The notes below the pieces were generated by a model. It was not told where the DNA came from. It worked only from the letters and a program-made list of their open reading frames with translations, and searched no databases. Made by a program: the position numbers and the translations under genes. From contig MWZA01000162.1 in assembly GCA_002050455.1 (NCBI GenBank), positions 1 through 48,172 of the forward strand: a stretch of 48,172 nt of DNA, given 5' to 3'. Positions 39,719 to 48,172 of this stretch are shown here, in pieces. The stretch is from Acidobacteria bacterium 5-1. Lineage in GTDB: Bacteria > Acidobacteriota > Blastocatellia > Pyrinomonadales > Pyrinomonadaceae. Numbering within the stretch: the stretch's first letter is position 1; each line of letters begins with the position of its first letter.

Positions 39719-41203
39719 ATGAAAACAGAACTAACGGAAGTATCGCCGACCCGAAAGGAAATAAAAATCGAGATTGAACCCGAAATTGTGCGGGAGGCAT
39801 ATAATAAAGTTAGCAAAAAATACGCTAATGCGGCGCAAGTTCCGGGCTTTCGTAAAGGCAATGCGCCGGTTGATGTCGTGCGCCTTCGCTTTAAAGATGA
39901 AATCAGGTCGGAAACCTTGCAGGAACTTCTTTCAGACAGAGTTGCCAAAGCAATTCAGGAACATGAGTTAAGTCCTTTGGCTGAACCGCATTTGCATCTT
40001 GAAAATGCCGAAACTTTGAAATTAAACGGCTCGCAGCCGGTTACACTGCACGTTCACGTCGAAGTTATGCCGGAAATTCCTACGCCCGAATATAAAGGCT
40101 TGGAAGTTACGCGCCGTGTGCGCCCGCGGCAGGAAGGCGAACTCGACAGCATTATTGATGAACGCCGACAGGAATTTGCTTCACTGATTCCGGTTGAAGA
40201 CCGCAAATCACAGGAAGGCGATACGGTGATTGTTGATTTGGAAGGAACATTTGCCGACGAGCCTGATAGCGAGCCGATAAAAGCCGACGATTTGGAAATC
40301 AAATTGGGCGATGAAATGATTGAAAAATCCTTCACGGAAAACTTGCTCGGAGTCGGAGAAGACGAAGAAAAGGAATTTACCGTTTCATACCCCGAAGAAT
40401 TTTCGTCGCCGGCGTTGGCAGGAAAAACAGTAACTTACAAAGCAAAAATAAAGAGCGTCGGCAGAGTTGAACTTCCCGAACTGAACGACGAATGGGCGCA
40501 AAGTTTAGATGAAGATTTTGAATCGTTGGAAGATTTGCGCGGAAAATTACAGGAAGATTTGGAATCGGTTGCCAAAGCTGATGCTGATGCGCGGGTTCGC
40601 AATGATTTGATTGCCAAACTTATCGAGAATCACGAATTTGAAATACCGAACGCGATGATTGACATTCAAGCCCGCAATCTTTTGAACAATTTCGCACAGG
40701 ATTTATCGCAGCGCGGCGTAGATTTGAACAAAGTCGAGAAGGATTTCGTTCAAATAGCGTACAACCAGATGCGCGGGCAAGCCGAACGTGATGTGCGCGG
40801 CGCAATGCTGCTTGAAAAAATCGCCGAACTTGAAAATGTGGAAGTTTCCGCTAATGAAGTTGATGAAGAAATCGAGCGAATGGCGGATTATTATCGCACA
40901 ACGCCCGAAGAAATTCGCGCATCTTTAGCACAGCAGCAAGGCGGCGAAGAAAATATCGCCAACAGTTTGCGGACTCGCAAATCCATCGAAGCACTAGTCG
41001 AAAAAGCAAAAATTACTGACGGCGAATGGATTGACGAAACTCAGCCCCAAGTCCAAACGGAAGCGGAAACCGAAGAAAAATCTGAAAATTCGGAAGACAA
41101 AAAATTCAAGAAAGAGGAAAAATCAAAAGAAAAGAAACCGAAAGCTGAGAAGAAAGAAATTAAAGGTAAAGAAACCAAGAAAAAGTCGGCAAAAAAAGAA
41201 TAA
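39719..41203 (+). CDS. tig: Trigger factor
   Basis: 494 residues. The N-terminal ribosome-binding domain contains the signature AAQVPGFRKGNAPVDVVRLR (G-F-R-x-G-x-x-P). The PPIase domain (about 160-245) has GDTVIVDLEGTFADEPDSEP, and the C-terminal chaperone arms follow (DEWAQSLDEDFESLEDLRGK, HEFEIPNAMIDIQARNLLNN). A Lys/Glu-rich tail of ~55 residues (KKFKKEEKSKEKKPKAEKKE onward) is an unusual extension. It binds nascent chains at the ribosome exit. No Shine-Dalgarno is visible. The following clpP, clpX, lon order is the classic proteostasis cluster. Confidence 0.95.
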   Translation: MKTELTEVSPTRKEIKIEIEPEIVREAYNKVSKKYANAAQVPGFRKGNAPVDVVRLRFKDEIRSETLQELLSDRVAKAIQEHELSPLAEPHLHLENAETLKLNGSQPVTLHVHVEVMPEIPTPEYKGLEVTRRVRPRQEGELDSIIDERRQEFASLIPVEDRKSQEGDTVIVDLEGTFADEPDSEPIKADDLEIKLGDEMIEKSFTENLLGVGEDEEKEFTVSYPEEFSSPALAGKTVTYKAKIKSVGRVELPELNDEWAQSLDEDFESLEDLRGKLQEDLESVAKADADARVRNDLIAKLIENHEFEIPNAMIDIQARNLLNNFAQDLSQRGVDLNKVEKDFVQIAYNQMRGQAERDVRGAMLLEKIAELENVEVSANEVDEEIERMADYYRTTPEEIRASLAQQQGGEENIANSLRTRKSIEALVEKAKITDGEWIDETQPQVQTEAETEEKSENSEDKKFKKEEKSKEKKPKAEKKEIKGKETKKKSAKKE

Positions 41204-41287
41204 TAAATTTTTAATTTTTTGCGATTTTGAATTTTATAACTATTTCGGAGTTTGCAATTTGGCAGATAATATGTAAAATCTATTGCG

Positions 41288-41304
41288 ATGACAATATCTG
41301 TCAT
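41288..41304. promoter_or_regulatory. Short dyad upstream of clpP
   Basis: ATGACA-N5-TGTCAT forms a 6-bp dyad about 73 bp upstream of the clpP start. It could be a regulator site; it is not a CIRCE element. Confidence 0.25.
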
Positions 41305-41376
41305 TTCAACATTTATCTTCGCCAAGTTCAAGTAACTCTTAAATGAATAGTCCAAACCTGAAAAGAGGGGAAAATT

Positions 41377-41961
41377 ATGTTAGTTCCAATGGTTGTCGAA
41401 CAAACTTCGCGGGGCGAACGCGCATTCGACATTTATTCGCGTCTTTTGAAAGACAGTATTATTTTTATCGGAACGCCGATTGACGATATGGTTGCCAATC
41501 TGCTGGTCGCGCAACTTCTTTTTCTGGAAGCCGAAGACCCGGAACGCGACATCAATATTTATATCAATTCGCCCGGCGGTTCGATTACGGCGGGAATGGG
41601 GATTTATGACACGATGCAGTTCATCAAAAACGACGTAACGACAATCTGTGTCGGACAATGCGCTTCGATGGCGGCACTAATATTGACTGCCGGTGCGCCC
41701 GGCAAGCGTTTTGCCTTGCCGCATTCGCGCATCTTGATTCATCAACCTTCGGGCGGCGCGTCAGGTCAGGAAACTGATGTCCGCATTATGGCGCAGGAAA
41801 TTTTGCGGATGCGCGAGATGACTTCGCGGATTATCGCCCACCACAGCGGACAATCTTTTGAACAGGTTGAACTCGATGTTGAACGCGACCGCATTATGTC
41901 GCCGATTCAAGCAAAAGAATACGGTTTGATTGACGAAGTAATTGAACACCGGGAGAAATAA
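41377..41961 (+). CDS. clpP: ATP-dependent Clp protease proteolytic subunit
   Basis: 194 residues, normal length. The catalytic triad is visible: Ser in [14 protein letters not shown], His in [12 protein letters not shown] and Asp in [15 protein letters not shown]. The N-terminus [20 protein letters not shown] and [15 protein letters not shown] fits ClpP. It forms the 14-mer proteolytic barrel used by ClpX in the next gene. AGAGGGGAAAATT lies just upstream of the ATG as ribosome site. Confidence 0.97.
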   Translation: MLVPMVVEQTSRGERAFDIYSRLLKDSIIFIGTPIDDMVANLLVAQLLFLEAEDPERDINIYINSPGGSITAGMGIYDTMQFIKNDVTTICVGQCASMAALILTAGAPGKRFALPHSRILIHQPSGGASGQETDVRIMAQEILRMREMTSRIIAHHSGQSFEQVELDVERDRIMSPIQAKEYGLIDEVIEHREK

Positions 41962-42031
41962 CAGTCTACAGTTATCAGTCATCAGTCAACAATTTTTAAC
42001 TGATAACTAATAACTAATAACTGATAACTGA
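41962..42031. repeat. Inverted heptanucleotide arrays, CAGTCAT/TAACTGA-type
   Basis: CAGTCTA, CAGTTAT, CAGTCAT, CAGTCAA (41962-41989) face TAACTGA, TAACTAA, TAACTAA, TAACTGA, TAACTGA (41997-42031). Parts of the two arms can pair. The array fills the whole clpP-clpX spacer and reaches within 2 bp of the clpX ATG. Confidence 0.7.
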
Positions 42032-42033
42032 TT

Positions 42034-43275
42034 ATGGCATTAAGACGACCCGAAGAATTTTTGCGCTGTTCGTTTTGCGGTAAATCACAGAATGAGGTCA
42101 AAAAATTGATTGCCGGACCGAGTGTCTATATCTGCAATGAATGTATAGACATTTGCAACGAAATCATCAACGACGACGAGCAAGCCGAAACGGCAAATGT
42201 TCGTTCCGCACTCCCGAAACCGCAGGAAATCAAAAACTTTCTTGACGAATACGTTATCGGGCAGGAAGAAACGAAAAAGCGTCTTTCCGTCGCCGTTTAT
42301 CAGCATTACAAACGTATCGAGATGGCGAAAATCCGTCCCGATGTCGAACTGCAAAAATCCAACATAATGCTAATTGGTCCGACCGGAACAGGCAAAACTC
42401 TTCTGGCGCAAACTTTGGCGCGGATTTTGAGCGTTCCGTTCTGCATTGTTGACGCGACGACTTTGACCGAAGCCGGTTACGTCGGCGAAGATGTCGAAAA
42501 TATCATTTTGCGGCTTTTGCAATCTGCCGGAAATGATGTGGAAAAAGCGCAGACGGGCATTATCTATATTGACGAAATTGATAAAATCTGCCGCAAGGAT
42601 GACAATCCTTCAATCACGCGCGACGTTTCGGGCGAAGGCGTTCAGCAGGCACTTTTGAAAATTCTGGAAGGCACAATCGCCAACATTCCGACGCAGGGCG
42701 GACGCAAACATCCGCAGCAGGAATTTGTTCCGGTTGACACAACCAATATTTTGTTTCTCTGCGGCGGCGCGTTCATCGGTTTGGACAGAGTTGTCGAAAA
42801 GCGTTTCCGCAATAAATCTCTGGGCTTTCAAGCCGAAATTAAATCTAGCAAACAGCGTCAAGCCGATGCGATTGATAATCTCGAACCCGAAGATTTGATT
42901 CATTATGGTTTGATTCCCGAATTTGTCGGGCGGATTCCGGTTTTGGGAACTCTGCACGAACTCGACGAAGCGGCACTTGTGCAAATTCTGACCGAGCCGA
43001 AAAACTCGCTCATTAAGCAGTATCAACGCAAGTTTGAATTTGACAATGTGCGTTTGAAGTTCACCGATGATGCCATCAAAGCGATTGCCGGACAAGCCTT
43101 TAATCGCAAGGTCGGCGCACGCGGTTTGATGATGATTTTGGAAGAAATTCTGCTCCAGCCGATGTATGTTCTGCCGTCGCAAAAGAAAGTCAAAGAGTTG
43201 ATAATCACCAAAGATATGGTCGAGCGCAAAGCACCGGCTTTAGAAATCGTTCGTGAATTGGATGAAGCGGCATAA
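42034..43275 (+). CDS. clpX: ATP-dependent Clp protease ATP-binding subunit ClpX
   Basis: 413 residues. The N-terminal zinc-binding domain is [14 protein letters not shown] then [11 protein letters not shown] (four Cys). The AAA+ motor follows with Walker [17 protein letters not shown], Walker [14 protein letters not shown], the pore loop GYVGEDVEN, and the ClpP-docking loop region around IGLDRV. It unfolds tagged substrates and feeds ClpP. The usual Shine-Dalgarno is absent because the heptamer array runs up to the start codon, so translation may rely on coupling or on the AT-rich leader. Confidence 0.97.
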   Translation: MALRRPEEFLRCSFCGKSQNEVKKLIAGPSVYICNECIDICNEIINDDEQAETANVRSALPKPQEIKNFLDEYVIGQEETKKRLSVAVYQHYKRIEMAKIRPDVELQKSNIMLIGPTGTGKTLLAQTLARILSVPFCIVDATTLTEAGYVGEDVENIILRLLQSAGNDVEKAQTGIIYIDEIDKICRKDDNPSITRDVSGEGVQQALLKILEGTIANIPTQGGRKHPQQEFVPVDTTNILFLCGGAFIGLDRVVEKRFRNKSLGFQAEIKSSKQRQADAIDNLEPEDLIHYGLIPEFVGRIPVLGTLHELDEAALVQILTEPKNSLIKQYQRKFEFDNVRLKFTDDAIKAIAGQAFNRKVGARGLMMILEEILLQPMYVLPSQKKVKELIITKDMVERKAPALEIVRELDEAA

Positions 43276-43305
43276 TTAAGAGATTACAATTTATTAACTG
43301 TAAAT

Positions 43306-43338
43306 GCGGAAGGTCGAAAAACTTTCCGCTTTTTTTTC
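43306..43338 (+). terminator. Rho-independent terminator of clpX
   Basis: GCGGAA (43306-43311) pairs with TTCCGC (43324-43329), followed by a run of eight T. It lies 31 bp after the clpX stop. Confidence 0.8.
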
Positions 43339-43459
43339 AAGAAAATATTTTGTATAAACTAGCTAAAGCTGTTTCAAATGTTCTAAAATTAAAATTTCAA
43401 AGCTAATAAGCATTTATCTAAATTGCAAGTTAGATTTTCCCGGTAAGAATTATAAAAAT

Positions 43460-45889
43460 ATGCAAGAATTTTCAGACCAAATGCCGACGGATATTGCACG
43501 TTATCCGATGGTGCCAATCCGCGATGTTGTTATTTTTCCTTTTACTAAAGTTGCTTTCAAAATCGGTCGTCCGAGTTCCGTGCGGGCTTTAGAGCAAGCA
43601 ATGACGGGCGAAAGAAATATTTTTCTCGCTACTCAGCACGACGCGACGGTTGACGAACCGAATCCCGAACAAATTTATACAGTCGGAACTCTCGGTAGAA
43701 TTCTGCAAGCCCAAAAACAGGAAAACGGGCAAATCAAAGTTGTCGTCGAAGGACGCGAGCGCGGGCTGGCGGCACGTTTTGAGCAGGACGACGACGGAAT
43801 GTTTTACGCATTTGTCCGGCGCGTTCCGTCGGTTGACGAATCGGGTTACAGAACCGACGGACTGCTGCAAAAAATCAGCAGTTTGGTTGAGCAATTTCTT
43901 CGCGTTTCGCCCGATGCTTACACCGACGCGCTTCATGCCTCGCTTCGGGGAATTTCCGCCGCCCAAATTGCCGACGCGATGAGTTCGCATTTGCGAATTG
44001 CGGTTGGCGAAAAACAAGACCTTCTCGAAACATTTTCCGTGCAGGAACGCTTGCAAAAATTATCGGAAATTCTCGAAACCGAGATCGAAAAGAAGCAACT
44101 TGACCGAACTGTTCACACGCACACCAAAAAACAGATGGACAAACATCAGCGCGAATACTATTTAAATGAACAAATAAAAGCAATTCACAAGGAACTCGGA
44201 CGCAAAGACGATAAAGCGGAACTCGATGAATTAAAGGAAAAAATCGAAGAAGCCGGAATGACCGAAGAAGCTAAAGACAAGGCTTTACAGGAATTTGCCA
44301 GACTCGAAGCAATGCCGCCGATGTCTGCCGAATCAACGGTTTCACGCACGTATCTCGATTGGCTGATAAATGTTCCGTGGAAAGAGGCTTCGGAAGAAAT
44401 CAATGATTTGAACGAAGCCGAACGAATTTTGAACGAAGACCATTACAGTTTGGAAAAAATTAAGGAACGTATTTTGGAATACTTGGCGGTTCGCCAACTT
44501 GTCAAAAATCCGAAAGGCACGATTTTGTGTTTTGTCGGCGCGCCCGGTGTCGGCAAAACTTCTCTCGGAAAATCAATTGCGAATGCAACGGGGAGAAAAT
44601 TTGTCCGCCTTAGTTTAGGCGGCGTTCACGACGAAGCCGAAATTCGCGGACATCGCCGAACGTATATCGGCGCATTGCCCGGTCAAATTGTTCAATTGAT
44701 GAAACGCGCCGGAACAATCAATCCCGTAATTTTATTGGACGAAGTTGACAAACTCGGCAAGGATTTTCGCGGCGACCCAAGCGCAGCTCTTTTGGAAGTC
44801 CTCGACCCGGAACAAAACAACACCTTCCGCGACCATTATTTAGATGTGGATTATGATTTGTCGCAAGTATTTTTTATCGCTACGGCGAATGTTCTGCATA
44901 CAATTCCGCCCGCGCTGCAAGACCGTCTTGAAACTCTGAATTTGTCGGGTTATACGGAGCGCGAAAAGGCGGAAATCGCCAAGCGTCATTTAATACCAAA
45001 ACAAGCCGAAGGCAACGGCTTAGATGCCGAACGAGTGAAATTTACCGGCGACGGCGTGTTGGAAATTATTCGTCATTATACGCGCGAAGCAGGCGTGAGA
45101 AATCTTGAGCGCGAAATCAGTTCCTGCCTGCGGAAAGTAGCGCGAAAATTTGTCGTTTCGGAAAAAAGCGAAGATTTTAAAGAAGTAATTGATGCGGAAC
45201 GAGTGCGCGAACTGCTCGGTACAATTCGTTTTCGCAAGCAGGACATTGCCCGCAAATCCGAAATCGGGTTGGTCAACGGCTTGGCGTGGACGGAAGTCGG
45301 CGGTGACGTTCTGCAAGTCGAAGCAACTTTGGTCAAAGGGCGCGGCGGCGTTCGACTGACGGGAAAACTTGGCGAAGTAATGCAGGAATCGGCGCACGCG
45401 GCTTTAACCTGCGTTCGCTCACGTGCCGAAAAACTCGGTATTGACCCGAAAGATTTTCATAAAAAAGATTTGCATATTCACGTTCCCGAAGGCGCAATTC
45501 CGAAAGACGGTCCGAGTGCGGGAATTACACTAGCAACCGCGATGGTTTCGGCTCTGACGGGCAGAAAAGCGCGGCACGACGTTGCGATGACGGGCGAAAT
45601 AACTCTGCGCGGAAAGGTTTTGCCAATCGGCGGCATTAAGGAAAAACTGCTTGCGGCGCACCGTTTCGGTTTGAAAACGATAATTTTGCCGAAAGACAAC
45701 GAAAAAGATTTGGTTGATGTGCCTGAAGAAGTGCGCGAAGATTTAACGCTTCACGTGGTTGATATGATTGACGAAGTTTTGAAATATGCTTTGGAAGATA
45801 AATCGCAAGTTGAAGAAATCGAAACCGAAACACCGCATATTTGGTCAACCGATACATCTGCGGGTGAAATTTCCGCGACGATTGAATAA
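43460..45889 (+). CDS. lon: ATP-dependent Lon protease
   Basis: 809 residues, normal length. It has the N-terminal LAN domain ([20 protein letters not shown]), AAA+ module with Walker [18 protein letters not shown], Walker [15 protein letters not shown], the sensor-2 region, and the C-terminal serine-lysine dyad protease with [20 protein letters not shown] (Ser) and [12 protein letters not shown] (Lys). Lon degrades misfolded and regulatory proteins in the cytoplasm. The leader (43339-43459) is AT-rich and contains a TAGCTAAAGC word like that in the element at 104-281. The terminator after clpX suggests its own promoter. Confidence 0.97.
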   Translation: MQEFSDQMPTDIARYPMVPIRDVVIFPFTKVAFKIGRPSSVRALEQAMTGERNIFLATQHDATVDEPNPEQIYTVGTLGRILQAQKQENGQIKVVVEGRERGLAARFEQDDDGMFYAFVRRVPSVDESGYRTDGLLQKISSLVEQFLRVSPDAYTDALHASLRGISAAQIADAMSSHLRIAVGEKQDLLETFSVQERLQKLSEILETEIEKKQLDRTVHTHTKKQMDKHQREYYLNEQIKAIHKELGRKDDKAELDELKEKIEEAGMTEEAKDKALQEFARLEAMPPMSAESTVSRTYLDWLINVPWKEASEEINDLNEAERILNEDHYSLEKIKERILEYLAVRQLVKNPKGTILCFVGAPGVGKTSLGKSIANATGRKFVRLSLGGVHDEAEIRGHRRTYIGALPGQIVQLMKRAGTINPVILLDEVDKLGKDFRGDPSAALLEVLDPEQNNTFRDHYLDVDYDLSQVFFIATANVLHTIPPALQDRLETLNLSGYTEREKAEIAKRHLIPKQAEGNGLDAERVKFTGDGVLEIIRHYTREAGVRNLEREISSCLRKVARKFVVSEKSEDFKEVIDAERVRELLGTIRFRKQDIARKSEIGLVNGLAWTEVGGDVLQVEATLVKGRGGVRLTGKLGEVMQESAHAALTCVRSRAEKLGIDPKDFHKKDLHIHVPEGAIPKDGPSAGITLATAMVSALTGRKARHDVAMTGEITLRGKVLPIGGIKEKLLAAHRFGLKTIILPKDNEKDLVDVPEEVREDLTLHVVDMIDEVLKYALEDKSQVEEIETETPHIWSTDTSAGEISATIE

Positions 45890-46021
45890 CGTCTGAATCG
45901 ACGCGGGCGAAACACGCCGACACGCAAGCTAAAGTTTAACGAGCGACGTTTTTATGAGGCAAGCTGCCCACACCTCGCGTTCAATAGCTTGTTGGGCGGC
46001 GCGTTTGACTCAAAGACTGTT

Positions 46022-47428
46022 TTATCCGAAGAACATCATTCGCAACAAACCAATCAAGCCGCCAGCTAAAACTACTAATAAAACATCTGCCTTAAAACGA
46101 TAGAGCGCGGCAAAAGCCGCAACGCTCAAACCAGCGGCGAACCAATCGGCGTTGATAGTAAATCCTTGCGGAAAAATAACCGCCGCTCCGAAAACTAAAG
46201 CGAGATTTAGAACCACGCCGACGACAGCCGCCGTTACGCCGGATAACGTGCCCGTCAGATTTTTATTGCCGCGCAATATTTCGATATATGGCGCACCAAG
46301 AAAGATAAAAATAAAGCACGGGAGAAACGTCACGTAGGTTGTTACAAGTGCGCCCGTAATCGCGCTTGCCGTTTGACTCATATCTTGCGGATTGTTCCAG
46401 CCCGCCATAAAGCCGACGAACTGCAAGACCATAATCAGCGGTCCCGGCGTGGTTTCCGCCAACGCCAAACCGTCAACCGCTTGCACTTTCGTAATCCAAC
46501 CGAACGAGCCTGCGGCGGCTTGCGTAACGTAAGCTAAAACGGCGTAAGCACCGCCGAAAGTAACGAGTGCGGCTTGCGTGAAAAAACGATATTCCTGCGC
46601 GTACAGGCTGTCGAAACCGCGCCACGCAACGAGCGACAAGAACGGCAATATCCAGAGCGTCAAGCCAATCGCAAGTATTTTCAAAACACGCATACGATTA
46701 GGCAATATATGAACGGGCGGCGGCGCGTGGTCATCAATAACAAGCGGCAATTCGGCGGCGGATTGCTTTCCACTTTCCGTTTCAATGTTCGCTGGCTTGG
46801 CAACGGGCGGCGCGGCATTAAAGATATTCGGCGCATAACGCGCTCCCAACAAACCAATCAATCCAGCCGCGAGAACGATAAGCGGGAAAGGAACGTGCAG
46901 AAAATAAATAGCAACGAACGAAGCGGCGGCGATAAAGAAATGCGCTCGTCTTTTCAAAGCCTTGCCGCCGATTTTCAAGACGGCTTCGACAACGATGGCG
47001 ACCACGACGGGCTTAAAACCGGAAAGCACGCCCAAAACTATCGGAACATTGCCGTAAGCCGCGTAGATGTAGGAAAGCGCGAGCAGGACGAAAATTGAAG
47101 GAATGACGAAAAATGCTCCGGCGACAATTCCGCCCCAAGTGCGGTGCATCAGCCAGCCGATATAAATTGCGAGTTGCTGCGCTTCGGGTCCCGGCAGCAG
47201 CATACAATAATTAAGCGCGTGTAAAAATCTTTCTTCCGACAACCACCGCCGACGCTCGACAAGCTCGCGGTGCATAATGGCAATTTGTCCGGCGGGACCA
47301 CCAAACGAAATAAATCCTAACTTGAGCCAAAAACGAAAGGCTTCGACGAAAGAAACATCGCGCTTCGTAGATTGAATTTCAATTTCGCTTGTATTTATGC
47401 TGTCGGTTTGGGCAATAGATTCTTTCAT
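46022..47428 (-). CDS. chrA: Chromate transporter, long ChrA type
   Basis: 468 residues with two homologous transporter halves. The first contains [40 protein letters not shown] and [20 protein letters not shown]. The second contains [40 protein letters not shown]. These GGP and P-G-P motifs define the CHR family, which exports chromate by proton motive force. A His/Pro-rich linker ([17 protein letters not shown]) joins the halves. It starts 6 bp after the upstream DUF1259 gene, so the two form an operon. Confidence 0.92.
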   Translation of the reverse strand: MKESIAQTDSINTSEIEIQSTKRDVSFVEAFRFWLKLGFISFGGPAGQIAIMHRELVERRRWLSEERFLHALNYCMLLPGPEAQQLAIYIGWLMHRTWGGIVAGAFFVIPSIFVLLALSYIYAAYGNVPIVLGVLSGFKPVVVAIVVEAVLKIGGKALKRRAHFFIAAASFVAIYFLHVPFPLIVLAAGLIGLLGARYAPNIFNAAPPVAKPANIETESGKQSAAELPLVIDDHAPPPVHILPNRMRVLKILAIGLTLWILPFLSLVAWRGFDSLYAQEYRFFTQAALVTFGGAYAVLAYVTQAAAGSFGWITKVQAVDGLALAETTPGPLIMVLQFVGFMAGWNNPQDMSQTASAITGALVTTYVTFLPCFIFIFLGAPYIEILRGNKNLTGTLSGVTAAVVGVVLNLALVFGAAVIFPQGFTINADWFAAGLSVAAFAALYRFKADVLLVVLAGGLIGLLRMMFFG

Positions 47429-47434
47429 CCGGCT

Positions 47435-48172
47435 TTAATGAAGTTGCGCTTTGCTCTTGCCAAGTTCGTTGAGCGCGGCGCGGAAACCTTGCGCTAACTT
47501 ATCGGCTGCGCCGCGTCCGTAGTAATGCAAAAAAATGATGCGCGGATTGTCGCCGAGCATATGATTGTGCAGCGCGACTACTTCCAGATTATTTCGGCAC
47601 AACGCTTTTATCACCGCATTCACTTCCGGCTCAAGCATCGCAATATCGCCCGCAACGTGCGCTGCTTTCGGCTCGCCCGCAAACGCCGCCCAAGAATTTA
47701 AGCCGATGTTGGCAGTCATCTCCGCGCCCATCGCCGTGACGGTTAAATCATCACGCCCGACAGTGTATTTATAACTCGCGCCGTTGACCGCGCCCGTATA
47801 ACCCGCGATTTTGTCGAGCGCGGGCAAATCGAAAATCTCCTTTGCCGTGCGCGTCGGAGCGTTTGTTTGCGGTTGATTCGCGGGAAACAGTTTGTTGTTT
47901 CTGATTGTCGCCGCGTAACTTTTAGCTAGACTTGCCGCATCGCCTATCCCGTGCAAGTGCATATAAAAAATGCGCGGTTGCTCATAAAAGAAATGATTAT
48001 GAATTGCGCTGATTTCTAAACCGTTAGCGTGAGCCGATGAGATTAGAGGATTGACTTCTTCTTCGAGCAAAACAGTATCGCTCATCAAAACCGCGCTTTT
48101 GCCGTCGAGCGTCTTTTTGATGGAAATCCAACCGCCGAAGCCAAAAGAGATAGGCACGGCTTCGCCTTTGAC
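47435..48172 (-). CDS. LppY/LpqO-type (DUF1259) protein, 5' part outside window
   Basis: At least 245 codons are open to the window edge; a GTG at 48157 is internal to the fold, so the true start is probably outside. Two copies of the DUF1259 domain are visible. The first has SFGFGGWISIKKTLDGKSAV, EVNPLISSAHANGLEISAIH, NHFFYEQPRIFYMHLHGIGD. The second has NIGLNSWAAFAGEP, EVNAVIKALCRNNLEVVALH, NHMLGDNPRIIFLHYYGRGA. Each has the conserved HNH and M/L-H-x-x-G motif, which may bind metal. The function is unknown. It is co-operonic with chrA. Confidence 0.85.
   Translation of the reverse strand, partial: VKGEAVPISFGFGGWISIKKTLDGKSAVLMSDTVLLEEEVNPLISSAHANGLEISAIHNHFFYEQPRIFYMHLHGIGDAASLAKSYAATIRNNKLFPANQPQTNAPTRTAKEIFDLPALDKIAGYTGAVNGASYKYTVGRDDLTVTAMGAEMTANIGLNSWAAFAGEPKAAHVAGDIAMLEPEVNAVIKALCRNNLEVVALHNHMLGDNPRIIFLHYYGRGAADKLAQGFRAALNELGKSKAQLH

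Overview
The window looks like a chromosomal segment of an Acidobacteriota member, most likely Blastocatellia-like. The basis is a VWFA-domain secreted protein of the kind abundant in that phylum, the gene order and protein character, moderate GC, a diderm cell plan (TolC, LptE, ExbD, WaaE-like glycosyltransferase) and DAP-type MurE. The phylum call is inference from protein character, not from a database search.

Layout. (1) 1-4.1 kb: the start of a Phd/YefM antitoxin cut by the window edge, a 178-bp inverted-repeat element, a YbbP-like FtsX permease and a YD-repeat protein. (2) 4.28-7.68 kb: an accessory island with two antitoxin/PIN modules (one toxin frameshifted), an orphan DUF433 antitoxin and a SEFIR-domain protein. 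Its left edge is a near-copy of the first 14 codons of the gene at its right edge, differing only at silent positions. (3) 7.7-10.2 kb: a large radical SAM protein with Cys motifs resembling tetraether or membrane-spanning lipid synthases, a small frameshifted acidic ORF and dodecin. (4) 10.3-15.2 kb, minus strand: VWA protein, two secreted hypotheticals, glycosyltransferase, TolC. (5) 15.4-26.3 kb, core: gap, S41 protease, pgk, ftsH, folP, lptE, holA, rpsT and a membrane-anchored J-protein. (6) 26.5-29.05 kb: a decay zone with a czcC-czcB deletion fusion, a ynfA-like stub, a dead IS200-type element, a methyltransferase 3' fragment and a broken dsbB, then an orphan exbD. (7) 29.6-33.9 kb: accessory genes (SWIM-finger transposase, small Cys-rich protein, DUF488 plus partner, short CDF transporter), with related 28-bp repeats at both ends. 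(8) 33.9-39.4 kb: a DUF433/DUF5615 toxin-antitoxin pair directly abutting pabB, an APC permease and murE. (9) 39.5-45.9 kb: tRNA-Leu(UAG) and the proteostasis cluster tig-clpP-clpX-lon. (10) 46.0-48.2 kb: chrA with a tandem DUF1259 protein that runs off the window.

The most unusual pattern is a set of degenerate short tandem arrays, all of period 7 but of different unit sequence. They lie between housekeeping genes (ftsH/folP, lptE/holA, tRNA/tig, clpP/clpX, at the murE stop). In two places they lie inside pabB, where they appear as in-frame protein insertions. They resemble in kind the heptanucleotide STRR repeats known from cyanobacteria. Several frameshifts sit in homopolymer runs, so some of the 'broken' small genes may be sequencing errors. 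The large deletions in the decay zone cannot be explained that way.
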